A DNA stretch of 64,000 nt from Aphrophora alni (lineage: Eukaryota > Arthropoda > Insecta > Hemiptera > Aphrophoridae): NCBI GenBank assembly GCA_963513935.1, contig OY740768.1, positions 46,347,142 to 46,411,141 on the forward strand. Reading direction: 5' to 3'. Shown here one piece after another: positions 11,915-24,854 of this stretch. Positions within the stretch are counted from its first letter, which is position 1, and the number at the start of each line of letters is the position of its first letter. The notes under the pieces were generated by a model that did no database searches, was not told where the DNA came from, and saw only the letters and a program-made list of their open reading frames with translations. The translations under genes were made by a program, and so were the position numbers.

Positions 11915-14900
11915 TATTTTACAATATTTACATATTGTAAATTGTCAACAATTTTAGGGAAAAAAAATAGAAATAAACTCGATTATATATTTGTTTTTGT
12001 ATTAATTAATGAAATTTATTTTAAATAATGTAATCTAATCTTTATTTGTATAGACTTTTCTGTAATCTATAATTAGATAAAGTCTATTGTTTTTTTAATG
12101 AATGATGATGCATTTTATCCCATTTTTTAAGTGTTTAATTAAATTATGTTATTCACGTGTTATTTTTGTTATTATTAATTTACTACTATTAAGAATAAGT
12201 ACTTACAATATCATAACCCTACTTTTGTGTTTAATAATAATAGTTTAATTAATGTTAATGACAGGTGAATGATAATAATTAGTTGCATTTTGTGTTTACC
12301 TACAAAATATAGCCAGTTAATAGTTTATTTTGTAAAACAAACGAAAATAACAATCCGCCATATTGATTTTTTTAGAAAACTATTCATGTCTTAAAATAAT
12401 AATGTTGCTTATTTAAACAGTACACCCTAGTCAAAAAGTCTATGTTAGTGAGACCAGATCACCTTGAAGATCTCTGTTAGGAATGGATAATTTTAATTAA
12501 TTTTATCTTATTAAGAATAATTTATGTTGAAAAGCATAGGGTTTATTACAGAATTGTAATTATGGTAGTGCAAATCCTATTAAAATTAAAGTATTTCATT
12601 TATGTCTGTAGGGAGGGTGAATAGGACGGGAAGTAAATAGGAAGGAGGAGGGGGTAAAGCAGCGTTGGAAGGGGAATAAAATAATATTGCTTGCTTCTAA
12701 ACGATGCAGTGGAAATAAAATTACTCCCCGACCCCGACAAAATCTAATATTCAAACAGCGTTTTCTATTACATTCTATTCAGTAAATAACGGAGTTTTAT
12801 GACTTTTACAATTATAAAGTAACGTTGATTTATATCAAATTGTAAAATCTCAATTATCTCTATTTACTAACAAATTAAATTTGCCGTATAATCGAAATTT
12901 CAAACCTTCTTTCGAAATTTTTGTTTTACACTTTTTGAGGCATAAGATAAATTAACTAAACAAATTTCCAAAATTATAATTTTCAAACGCTCTGGGCCTC
13001 GGGTCAACTTAAAATGATTAATTTTTTAATTTATGGGATTTATGAAATTTGAAATTCCAACTTTTCTTGTTTTTATTTCACTCCTATGTCAAATTAAATT
13101 TGAGCTATATTTAAATCGAAGTCTAAAACTTAGTTTCCTACAAACAATATATCTTATCTACATTGAATGTCATTAAATTACTTTTTTATATAATACCGGT
13201 ATACTTTAGTTGTTAAAAAAAAAAAAAAAATAATTGCCATGACTAATTCTGATTAAAACTTTATACAATTTTTTTGAATGCTTAGAGCGAAGTATTTATA
13301 TTACTAATAATTAAAATGTATATTAGGTTATATTTATGTAAATATAAAAATTAGTAAAGAAAAAATAAAAGTAGAATATCAGAGTAGTTTCATAACGTTA
13401 TAAGAAATGTTCACTTCTTTATGATAGTATGTTATGTGCAATAACATTGTATTTTTGTTGTCAGAAGAATAGAATTGAGTGTAATCTTCGCTTAACGCTT
13501 TCACTTTGATTTTCATGCTGAGAACATGAAACAAAATAGCATGACATAATTTATCCTTTTTAATGATTTCTGATGTCCGAATAGTTCTAGTAGGGAATTA
13601 GAATTTTCCCTAACAAGTAAAGTTTCTGTTTTGTTCGTGACTGTACAACATTGCTGGCCGAGTCGACTTCAAACACATGATAATCTAAAAGACCCAGTAA
13701 GTTTTTAGCAGGTAATAAATTTAGCGTCGATAATACTTTTATCTTAAATTTAATGAAAAAAGAAGTGGGGATAGATGACCTTGTTCAACTTTATTCCACT
13801 CAAAATTCGTGCTGTTAATAATAATGATGAAACATGGTTTGAAATAATTGTTAAATATTGTATGACCTACTGTAGTCGCGATAAAAACACTCCGCCAAAA
13901 ATGTAGTTCCATCTTGCTTACTTTGGCTTCGTTGTTGTATTAATGTTATATGAGTACATGAACATATTATTTTATCATTTCATTTTATTAAAATATCTTA
14001 TTCAAAGTAAGGATGGATTTTTACCGTTTATTTTAATGTGTACAACCAAAGCTAAAGTCTCTTCCTTTCGGGTTTTCTTTTTTAATTTTATTTCGAAGTA
14101 AAACTGTTTTCGAAAAACAGTTAATATACAATTCAACTGCGTAAAATCTAAAACCATTACCTGTCAATTTCGATTTAAAAAAAACATACCAATAAAATTG
14201 ATTATTCGAGGAAAACAATCCTGTTTAAAGTTTTGAGATTATATTTAAATGGCCATTTCAAACTAATGAAGTTTCCGTATTATTATTGTATCAGATAATG
14301 AATGCTTATATTGGATGATCCATAAATGAGTCATGCGTCATTTATTTGACCCTGAGGTCCTATACAGTCATAAACGGCTATTGTTTCTCTTGTTTGGATG
14401 CTGGTAGTTGTTAATACTGCATTTAGAATTTTTGTCCCATTGGTGACTTTTTTTAATATTAAATCACAGTCAAAATACACAGATTAAGTATGTTTTAAAA
14501 TTCAAATCTTATAAACAAAAAGAAGGTTAATTTTAATGGAAACATTTTTCTAGGCTAGGTGGGGGACTACAGATTTATCGTGTTCCAGCTATAAAAGGAG
14601 TTTAGTTGTACTGTTCGTTGTAAAAACATTTCAACTTTCGTTTTGACAAAAGGATGCAGTTAAGATCTGTAATCATGCATTACGGTATTGGAAATAGGCA
14701 CAAATAATATCCTATCACCGACTTTTATTGCGGGCTATTTGTGTTTTAAGATTACTACGCCGATTATTGTTTTAGTGTTTGTTTTATGATACTGTAAATC
14801 TACGATTATTATAGAATTGTACAATGAAGTTTGGGAAGTTCACATTTAAGCTTGATATTGATAAGCATTTTATACAAACTTATTTGATGTCTATTATTAT

Positions 14901-17855
14901 AATTTTTTGTTTTCTTACGATTAAATAGTTTTCTGTAGAAAGTGAACTCAACCATGGACACAGTTTTGAATTTTGTAGCTTATAAATAAGGTCAAAACTT
15001 GTTTCACTTAAAAGGTTAAAAAAAAAAATCAAATTTAAATGACGGCGGTCAAGGTTCGTTTTCGTTGATAATTTTCGTTTACTTACTATTTTACACACTG
15101 GTTTATATTATAATCTTTATATTTCCTAAAATTATGTCTTTCACATATGAAATTATGTCTTTTATAACAGCTCCACAGTCGAATTTGGAAAAAAAAATCG
15201 TTTTAACAGATTTTGAAAAAAATACGTATTTCTTAGTTTTGTCTCATGGCAGGGAGGTTATTCCTAAATATTTAGTTGACTGTTGACTCCTCACATAATT
15301 TTCCCCATATTACGTGTAGGCCTATGTGAGAAGGTAGAAATTAATCATTCTTTTCGTTTCACATTTATTCAATAGGGGTAGTGATAGAACTATCGGCCAA
15401 CTTTTCGTTTTTACTTCTTTTTTTGTGTGTGTACGAAAGCCAAAAGTAGCCTACAATTAAAAACTCCCGCCCTCCCTCTGTCTATACAAGGTGACCTTAA
15501 GTAAATTGTAGTCATCAAAGTGCCTTTATAGTTACGAAATTATACTATTTCAGTTATTTTACAACTCGGACTAAGTCTGTCCTACAATTACCACCCTGAA
15601 TCTAAAATTGTTTTATATGGTAGCGAATATAGGCTACACCCCAGTGGTTAATCAAACACCTCGCAAAGCTTATTTATATTTACGCACACCTCTACAAACT
15701 TTATTCACTCGCTTTATCAACCCAGTTAATTCACTGTTCCCATATCACCATTTCTAAATGGACGAAGCCCTCTCTTGAGAACGTTACGTATATCATCAAG
15801 GAGCATTAACACTCAACAGTAACTGGTACTTTGTTCTGAACTCCTTTTATCTCTAGCATTACGCAAGTTAAACTTTTTTCCTATAAGGAACTTGTTATGG
15901 ATTAATTTATAATGTTTCGGATAACAGTCCATTTAAAACTAATTTTAACATATTATTCCCCATCGTCGCACTACGATACTTGTAGTTATTTCTATGTAAA
16001 CGTAACTTAATTGATAGTTAATCACAACTACAACAGGTTAGTTAGTACAATTAACGTACGCCCGAGCATCGGTCAGAAATATTAAGTTGCAGATTTTCTT
16101 TAATCCTTTTTGTTTAAATCCGTAATCCTCTGTACTTGGTCTTTTGTTGAGTACTTTTTTTAAGTCTAAATTGTTGATTTGGAAATCGGATTTCTAATCT
16201 CAGTAAACTTGTAAGTAACTTAAGTAAAGTATAACCAGAATTTTGGATGCGTCTATTTAATTTTTAGATGGCATCGCGAATAAATATTGGATCCCAGATG
16301 AATGCGTTACATTTTTGAGCAGCAAGTCATTTCTTCTTCTTAGTTATACTTAATCTGCACAAATAATCAAGTTTTAAGAATGAAACAACAAATGTATAAA
16401 ACAGTAGGTCTACACAATAATTCATGACATGAGGGAAATATATATACAGTATATATTTTGAAAGATTGGTCTCTAAGCATGGTTTTATGAGGAAATTAAC
16501 GTTTGTTTGGTAATTGTGTAGAATTAAAACTATTTATTATTCGAATAATGTTCATACATAGTTTACAATTTTAAGAACAATAGCACACATATCTTTCACT
16601 TAATGTTCAAAATTAAAGTCATTCCGTGAAATACTTTCCAAGCTCCTGCCATAATAATTAAAAAGTAAGCATTAAGAAATACACAATATCATTAAAAAAA
16701 AGAAGCCATAAAATAACATTAGGCCTACAAACATAAAATATATGGAGAGGCATTTAAAAAAAAATTAAATAATAATATTTTTGCACTTTTTTCTATATAT
16801 ATGCATATATAAAAATTTACAGATATTTTGTGTTTTGAGATCTTTACCTAATAACTTTTTCCTATAGAAATATGTTGAGAATCATTATAATATTCTAAAA
16901 TCAATAAGAACTCTACTTTAAATTGTGTTTTTAAATAACTTATGTAAATTCAGTAAATAACAAAGAACATTATAATATATATTTTTTTCATTTTATTACG
17001 TTTGCTTTGTTCAGATAGGCCTACTCTTTGTCCCAATAACAGCAGTTGAAAACATATGCTACTTGTGTATACTACCCTTTCTTAAAACATTATGTTCTCC
17101 TACTTACGTAGTTTAAATGTTATTGATTTAATAAAGAGGAGGGTGGCAATGAAAAACATTTTATTTAATACTAATTAATACACATTTATTTGAATACTAT
17201 TAAAATAGTTTTTCGTTGAAGAATCTACAATTCATATAGGCTAATCTAAATAAAAAACTAAATTTATTTGTTTGAAAATATAGCGTAGAGTTTCAATAAA
17301 TTTAACCCCTAGCATTATAGAGTAACTCGTATATTCCCATATTTTGTCGCTATTCCATTACCGTCCCCGCCCCCTCTGACAACTCCCCTCCATTCCTTGC
17401 TCCCCTCCTTTCCTCTCATTCACTACAGTAGAATTCTTTGTGTTTTCCCTTTTACTTCTTTTGTTGAACTTCATTCTTTTTTAATTATAAACCTTTCAGT
17501 CTGGACTGTTTTATTTTATTGTTTTACATGTAATTAAATTTTATTTGTTTGAATGTTGTTCGAATAAAGTGGTAATTTTATAATGAACAATTTCATTTGG
17601 ACTGGTATTTTCTGTTCTGAGTGGTTTACTTATTTAAAATAATAGGTACTTGTTTATGTTTTATTTGATCTAAATTCCCTTTTGAGAAAAAAATACCTAT
17701 AGAGAAATGTGACCTGTGTAATCCAGATCCTTTACATGGGCACCGATCCTAAGCGTCAGAACATTATTTCAGGGTCCCATATTTTTTAATTGTAACCTAT
17801 TGTATGTATTTTTTTTTTCGTTTTCTCGTATATACGCAGTATAAAGTTAATGTGT
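11915..17855 (+). other. Start of probable ARID5-like intron 1, no other gene seen
   Basis: AT-rich DNA directly downstream of the splice donor. Short open frames at 14033-14218, 14880-15098 and 15065-15286 show no family resemblance. No exon 2 of the ARID5 type (expected to continue with an acidic 'DEV.A.S.KV...EDL' segment) was found by eye. The absence is weak evidence because a short exon without a start codon is easy to miss. Confidence 0.5.
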
Positions 17856-17859
17856 CAAA

Positions 17860-18250
17860 CCAGTGCCGAGTATCTCTCGGAAATGTCTGTCTATCGTTTG
17901 TACAGTGCTCTGAAACCCAAACGAGTGGACCGATTTTAATCAAATTTGGTATATGGGCATAATATCTCGAGACATTTTTAAAATTCATATTTTCGATAGG
18001 TCTAACTCGAAATTTGCATATACCGGAAAACGACAAAAATCCGATTTTCTCAAAATCGGTTGAAATCATTTTGATAAAATTCTTCTGAATTGTAAGCCTC
18101 TAAGTACCCAAATAAAACGTTTTATATAAAACCATCTTGTTTTAAACTTGATTTCATCTTATAATATTTATGGTTAAAATGAGTTTATGACGTAAGTGAA
18201 GCAAGTTCAGACGTTATTTAAATACTAAAAATATTGTTTAAATAATGTAC
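17860..18250 (+). repeat. Dispersed family B copy
   Basis: Contains the family hallmark gaccgattttaatcaaattt followed by ggtatatgggcata, then the ctcaaaatcggtt and agtacccaaat modules shared with about ten other places. Both strands stay open for about 90 codons here, but the same family elsewhere is riddled with stops, so I treat it as non-coding. Confidence 0.65.
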
Positions 18251-18254
18251 AAAG

Positions 18255-20730
18255 TCAATGACAATTACCGAACTCATATTTTGAAGGATGATTAGTAATG
18301 TTTGGTTTGTACGTATAGCCTATCTATTGTTAACGGATGTGCTAGAAAGTCTGTGCAATTTTTTTTTACCGTTTATGTTGTAATGTAGCAATTTTTAGTA
18401 AATTTAAGATGTATTTTGGTTTTTAAATATATTATTATATGAGTTAAGTAAAAATTCGAAGCAAGTACGTTACTGAGACGAAACTTCATAAAAGAGTCGC
18501 GTATAAGAAGTTTTGTGGGTAGCCTATTTCATGAGATAACCCTAATTTTTGTTTTTTCTCCTTACCTCATAGCTTTAAATAATCATGTGGTTACTTGTGC
18601 TAAAACAATTCATTTTTAATAAATTGATGTAATATATTTATTTTCAAATGAAATTGATTCAATACTATCGTTGTTATTTGAAACATCATTTTGTAAAACA
18701 ACATTATAGTTAAAACTTTCAAATTCACCAATCTTTTTCGGATGACACTATAAAATGTTTTTACCTTTTAAAACGTCTCTGGCGTTATTGATTTTAATAT
18801 GTAGGCCTACTCATATTTTGGATGACCATTTTTTATAATATACGCGCACACATTGGTATATAGGCGTATCTATATTATTTATTCACCAGTGTGTTTAGAT
18901 ATTATGTTCATTGTGTATTTTAAATGAAAGTAAGTTTTATAAAACTTGTAAATTTAAAAAAAATATTTTATAAAATACTGCCTTACTGTTAACAGTGCTA
19001 TCTGTTTCTTCTAAACATCGTGTGTATCAAAACAAATAGGAGATATTGTAGGCCTATATTAGGCCTATGATGTATATAAATATTATTTCATCTAAGTATA
19101 TAAGAATTTATATTTCATACAACTTTTCATACATAATGAGGAAGATCTAGGCTAAATCTTACAAAACGTTTAATAGTTTCTCCACGCTTTCAAAATGACC
19201 CACTTCAAACAGGTTTAAATGAAGTCCTATTTTTCAAAGTAAGTCTAACAACACACACCCTGTGGGTCATTTTATTTAACGTGTACAGTAGTTTTTAATA
19301 ACGGCGTTTACAGTTCTACTTTTGTTTAATAATTTATCCAGAAAGGAAGAATTTATTAAGTTATTTATAATTTTGCCGGCTAGGTGTACAAGACTAAAGA
19401 TGTTGGTTTCGTAATTCAGTGAGTTAGATTTTCTCTAACCAATTTACACCACACTGTTCCTCGGAAAATAAACATTTCAAATAGTAAGTTGTTTTTGAAG
19501 GTAGACAGATGCAGCTCCGTGCTTCTCAGCTGATTATTTATATTTGTCTTAGGGTCATTGATCCTTCCATAGTTTGTTACGTCTTAGCTAGCTTATGTCT
19601 GTTAAAATTGGAAATCTAACTTCTCTGCAGTTTGACCAACATTTTAGTTCTATATTATGCTATTTATTAGTTTACCGTTGTATACGACGGCCGTTTAGGC
19701 TATTCAGCAATTTTCAAGTTTAAAATAAGTTTTGGCAGGATGGTCCTTTGTCAATTAAAAATACAAATACTTAATTATTGTACATCAATAAATACTTAAT
19801 TAATATACGTAAACACAAGAAACACATATGAATACACTTTATGTTCGATCAGCCGGGACCAACATTCCCGATACGTTTTAGTTTTAACGAGGTTCAACTG
19901 TAATAAAATTCCTTAATTTTAATAATGTCTTCGCATTGATTAAGTATGTATGGATTTTATAAAATCAATTTTGAACTATTATGTCTCGATTGTAGGGTAC
20001 GAGTTATATTAGCTACAAATATGCAATGATTTTATTTTTTGGTATCAAGACAAAGGGTTCCCAAAATTTATATTCTTAAAATATCTTGAATATTAAAATG
20101 TGTTTGGAATTTAAAACTTTCTCCAAACTATTTGTGGAAAGTATTGAAAGATTGAGTTGAGTTGGCTTGGGGAAAAGGGTGTGGGGGAGATTCATAGATG
20201 CCAGAAAATTTGCCTTTGTTCTGTTTTCAAAATGACTATTGGGGTGTGTATTTACTACCTGGACTTTTCACAATTATCTTTTTTCCTTCTTTTAGAATGA
20301 CATTTTCAAGTTGTGGTCACTAGAAGTGCTTCCCGCGAAAGTCCACATGTGCAAGTTCAATATCATTTTTCTTTCTTATATAACTTATGTAGATAAAACA
20401 TGAAAATACAACGTTGCTTTTTCCTGCTTTTCACCAATTCAGGTCTTGCTTCACTTTGCAAGATCCTTTGTGTAAAAAAATTGACCAACGCAGGAAGTCA
20501 ACAAATGGTGTATCCTGTTTTGTCCTGGTAGCGAAAGTTAATATTATTATTCACTCGAACGTGAAGTTAAAAAACTTGTAAAAACTTAATGATATAGTTG
20601 AATCTCTTCTTCGTCAAAGTTTTGTGAAGCAATAGAGGTGGGTGTGTTAACATAATATGTTTATAGGCCTACTTCTCCATTGTTAGATATTACTTCCTGA
20701 CATATTGAGGATTGAGAAAATAAGGTGATG
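18255..20730. other. AT-rich DNA without recognised genes
   Basis: No coding signal recognised. It holds several TAGGCCTA palindromes (18.80 kb and two at 19.05-19.07 kb) and one member of the ggctgaatagcc hairpin family at about 19.69 kb. Confidence 0.45.
19683..19722 (-). repeat. Hairpin family 2 member (degenerate)
   Basis: On the minus strand it reads cttgaaaattgctgaatagc then ctaaacggccgtcgtatac. This matches the better copies at 27.96 and 30.64 kb with point changes in the stem and in the GAAAC block. Confidence 0.55.
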
Positions 20731-20734
20731 GGAC

Positions 20735-21300
<566 letters not shown>

Positions 21301-21442
21301 TCTTGAAAGGGTGATTTTTTACCGACAATTATATTTTTAGCTCAATAGTTGGTGTTTCTGTTTGAAAGCTTGCACGTGCAAGCAAGGCGCTAGGATGAAG
21401 TTTCATTTAGAAGGCTTTGTTAGAATAGCTCCTTTCATTAAA

Positions 21443-21452
21443 GCGCATGCGC
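21443..21452. promoter_or_regulatory. NRF1/Ewg-type palindrome GCGCATGCGC
   Basis: Exact core of the NRF1 (insect Erect wing) binding site in otherwise AT-rich DNA. No promoter or gene start could be tied to it. Confidence 0.3.
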
Positions 21453-21674
21453 AGGTTGATATCGCCAGAAGAATAATCTTACAAGAGGTGACATGTATGT
21501 CCCTTGTTGGAACTTGCAACAGTATTAACAGAATTGTCTCTGGTCTTATGACGGTTGTTAACATAATCGCATGTCTCTCGTGTAACCAGTGCTCAAAGTT
21601 GACCAATTTTATCGAACTCCCTATAAAGAATTTTAGGTTTTCTTGGGAATATAAAATATCTGTTAGCACGTAGC

Positions 21675-22335
21675 TTATAATATTGTTCTAGTTTCTTATC
21701 AACTAAAAGAAATTATAATTGAAGAAGCAGAAGTTGTAGATCTTTATATTTTATAGATAGTTTTATAGATTTAGGGCGCTTTAGAAAACTCAAATTAAAG
21801 GATCTTTGGTATTTTATTTATTGTGTTTCAAAGTTTTGTGAAATCCAAAGAGATAATCCAATGGTTAGAATGATATATAGAAGGGGGAGGGGAGGCAGAC
21901 GAATTGAAGTACAGTTTCAAATCTTAATGTCTTTGGAGCCAATAACAACAAATTCCTCCCCCCTCCCACCTTCCTCTTCCAAATAGGACGTTTGTATTTA
22001 GGCCTTAGTTCTAAAAAGGGGTTTTCTAAAAAAAAAAAGTTTTGAGTTTCATTAATTTAAAAAACTCTGATAAATGTATATCTACAGAATTGTTTTAACA
22101 TAAGACCAAACTATTTAGATATTAATGAAATTAACAACAATTTTCTCTATTCGGTTTATAAAATAAATTTATTATTTTCTTTGAAGACTAGAATGGAAAT
22201 TTAATAGAAATGTAAAAACAGTAGTCTACTCATTTCAAAACAACAATCATTTTTGTTCTATCGGATACAGAAATACAAAACATAACAGTTAGTTGTGTAG
22301 TAAGCTACACTTGGGGAAAGGTTAATTACCAATTA
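21675..22335. other. No recognised feature
   Basis: AT-rich sequence with two C- or G-rich patches (21880-21900 and 21957-21985). No gene or clear repeat boundary seen. Confidence 0.45.
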
Positions 22336-22339
22336 ATGA

Positions 22340-22505
22340 AAACAATCCTGTATAAAAAACCACTTTATTTGAACAATACAAATACAAGACGACGTTTCAG
22401 TGACTAAGTCGTCATCAGTTGCTACATGCACACAGAAACTGAGAATGATTACTTGTTATTGAAAAGGCGCTTTGCATTTCTATTGCTCAAATAAAGTATT
22501 TTTTG
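22340..22505 (-). mobile_element. Hammerhead-like short element, diverged inverted-arm type
   Basis: On the minus strand the core reads gcaactgatgacgacttagt then cactgaaacgtcgtcttg. It has CTGATGA, a small hairpin, GAAAC and a GTC before four bases able to pair with the bases preceding CTGA. Inverted flanks (tttatttgaacaatacaaat on the left, attgctcaaataaagtattt on the right) give it the same inverted-arm plan as the elements at 23.8-55.4 kb, but no target duplication was found. Confidence 0.55.
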
Positions 22506-22509
22506 TGGA

Positions 22510-23635
22510 GGATTTCATTCATTTGGTTCATTTTAAATACAAAACATAAAACGAGACAAAATGTCAGCCCTTTCAATAAGGTCAGGTATTTCGACCATAC
22601 CTAAATAAAGCGTAATTCCTACTTTGTGTTCAGTCTGTATATTGTACTAACATAAAGCTCAATTTAAATGATTGTCACTTTTGGTTCTGTCTGTACATAA
22701 CAGTATTTGAACTCATTATCACCCAAGCCTTTCAAATTCAACTGAGTTAATAATATCACTTTCATATCTTAAATAGGAGAATTTTGTTGAAATTGTTTGT
22801 AGGCCTACCAATACTGATAAGACGGTATCTTGAAAAAGTAAATAATGAGTATTTCAAACGTCCGTAATTGAATTATGTGTCATGTGTCTCGTATATCAAA
22901 TTTATCTTATCTTGACTGAAGTAGAAAGCTAAAAACACCAACAAAGAAGCAAAAATAATAAAAAATTAGATCTCTGAAGGAGATGAGAGGGGAAGGGTGC
23001 TATTTGAAACAAATATGAATATTTAATTGGAATTTAGTTTGTAATCGTAATCAAGAACTGTTTTATAATCACTTTGTGTGTTTGTAGTTGCTGTAGAATA
23101 CAAGAATTGTTTGATTTATATGATCAGAACATCAAAATTGGCTTTTTTCTTTTTATTGATGAAGAACGAAAGCCTCGGCATCATCATGCACTTAAAATTA
23201 AAAAAAGAAAGGTGGGAAAAAATACCCAAAACGTTTTTAAACAATTTTTTTGGGGTTGGGTAAATTTTATGTCAAATTTGTTTACTTGAGTAGAGGTTAG
23301 AATAATTAGGTATTAAGGGTGGAGATGCAATGAACCTCCTTTCCTCATATATACGTATATAGTGTAGTGAAAGCTAGGGATGGGTCTAAAACCAGTGTCA
23401 AGTTTATTATATATTCATTTAGAAGTCACCAAAGCGTTTTGGGGAATAATGTTCATCTGATGTCTATGCAGAGGTCAAGTTTTTCTTCTTCAATTATTCA
23501 TAAATTGTAATATTTTTTAACTTACTGTTTTGCATAGAAGTTGTGTCGTTAATTTTCACATTTCACTTAGATTTTAACGAAATAGTAAGAACTAATTTTT
23601 GAGAAATTACATCTTTTTTAGTCCGTATATAAATA
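22510..23635. other. No recognised gene
   Basis: AT-rich sequence; the overlapping open frames at 23074-23289 show no conserved motif. One TAGGCCTA palindrome at about 22.80 kb. Confidence 0.4.
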
Positions 23636-23900
23636 AAAGGATCCTTATAATTTCAAACTTTCCTTTTATATTCGTTGTATTGTTCTACATATAAGAAAAT
23701 ATAGTAGAAACCAATTTGGGTAGTTGAGGGTGAAAACTGTCAAAAACTATAGAGTTGAAAAATAATGTGCGAGGTATCAAATAAAACTAGAAGTTATTTG
23801 ATTACGAATATATATATATTAAATGTTGAGCTTGACTTATGAGACAAATTATACAGTATAACAAACACACAAAACACAATTCTCACAAAAAATACGCCTA

Positions 23901-23946
23901 AGTATCAGACGCGTTTCAACGACAAGGTCCTCCTCTTCAGTGATAC
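23901..23946 (-). ncRNA. Hammerhead-like ribozyme core, E1 left arm
   Basis: On the minus strand GTATCA precedes CTGAAGA, and TGATAC follows the GAAAC-GC-GTC block. Stem I is therefore a perfect 6-bp helix, stem III is a minimal 2-bp stem (AC/GT) with a 2-base loop, and C17 of GTC would be the cleavage site. Stem II (gaggac/gtcgtt) has one mismatch and one extra base follows A9, so self-cleavage is uncertain. Confidence 0.5.
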
Positions 23947-24037
23947 ACGAGCTACACCAATCAAACTATAACTGAATCATAAACATGGGGTTCGGCACAA
24001 CGTTAGATTCAGTTATAGTTTGATTGGTGTAGCTCGT

Positions 24038-24082
24038 GTATCACTGAAGAAGACGACCTTGTCGTTGAAACGCGTCTGGTAC
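24038..24082 (+). ncRNA. Hammerhead-like ribozyme core, E1 right arm
   Basis: Order: GTATCA, CTGAAGA, stem II gacgac-ctt-gtcgtt (6 bp with one G-U), GAAAC, GC, GTC, TGGTAC. Stem I pairs over 6 bp with one T-G wobble. This fits a type I hammerhead (open at stem I, tiny stem III) with the CUGANGA...GAA core. The unpaired A between A9 and stem II departs from the standard fold. Confidence 0.55.
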
Positions 24083-24439
24083 TTAGGTGTATTTTTTTGT
24101 AAGAATTGTGTTCTGCGTGTTTGTTATACTGATTACGAATATGTTTGTTTATTTGACGGGAAAAATTAATATATTGGCGCTAAGCTAAATTTAAAGTATA
24201 AGATATCATGTCCCCCCCTCCCCACTAATTTGAACACGGCGTGACCTACAAATCTATAAAATAAATTGTATTTTAAATTAAATTGCAGTGCGAAATTATA
24301 TATTTATAGTGTTTGCATAACGAATACAACTTAATTTCAACAGCCGTTGAATTATGTTTTTTCCCATACCAAGGACTCTTATAATTTAACGCGCGTGCCT
24401 GTACAATAAAAGACATATTTAAAACTAACTGCCCCTACT

Positions 24440-24850
24440 TGTCAACAGACCCTAAGTCTTGTGGTTTTAGCACCCGCTTGATCCTTTTTTTTATCGATAA
24501 CTCGCAATCCTACATTTATAGAGAGATACCAAAATACCAAAATACGTTAGTTTTGGTTCTTAGAGGCTACATTAGAGCAAAATTTGATCAAAATTGTCAA
24601 GCCGAGAAAATTGTAATTGCAGCTACTACAAAATTTTGAGTTTTAAAAATATATCCGAGATATTGTCAAAATATACTCATAATTTCAAATTTTATTGAAA
24701 TCTGTTCAGACGTTTTAGTTATAGAGACGCCAAACAACCTTCATTCCAAAAATCACTTTTTAGAACTCAAGAAACCTCAAAAAATATATCTCCAAAAAAC
24801 TGGGAAATCGCCTAACTTTTTCTAAACTACGAATATGTTAGAAAGTATAA
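24440..24850 (-). repeat. Dispersed family B copy
   Basis: Carries tagaggctacattagagcaa, aaatttgatcaaaattgtca and aaattttgagtttt modules also seen at 34.5 and 51.6 kb. It follows the end of family C directly. Confidence 0.5.
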
Positions 24851-24854
24851 TAAT

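Larger units (their letters stand above)
23812..24129 (-). mobile_element. Element E1: inverted-arm element with hammerhead-like cores
   Basis: This 318-bp insertion is bracketed by a 13-bp duplication TGATTACGAATAT (23799-23811 and 24130-24142). Two arms of about 125 bp (23854-23978 and 24006-24131) are reverse complements with about 90% identity, separated by 27 bp. Each arm carries a hammerhead-like core facing outward. A one-sided tail (23812-23853; minus strand tctcataagtcaagctcaa) recurs in E2, E3 and E4. Two related copies of the host sequence at 47.22 and 47.77 kb lack the insertion and keep a single target site, which confirms the boundaries. The plan of inverted terminal units, a tail on one end, variable target duplications and hammerhead motifs is that of Penelope-like retroelements. 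No reverse transcriptase is encoded, so it is non-autonomous. The class is inference; the insertion is directly visible. Confidence 0.85.
23640..24480 (+). repeat. Family C duplicated block, copy 1 (interrupted)
   Basis: Matches the block at 47.05-47.55 kb and again at 47.61-47.94 kb. Shared landmarks are aaaatatagtagaaac, the caaataaaactagaagttat run, gaacacggcgtgacct, the aaattaaattgcagtgcgaa run and accaaggactct. In this copy the hammerhead-like element E1 interrupts the sequence at gattacgaatat; the copies at 47 kb are uninterrupted there. Confidence 0.75.
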
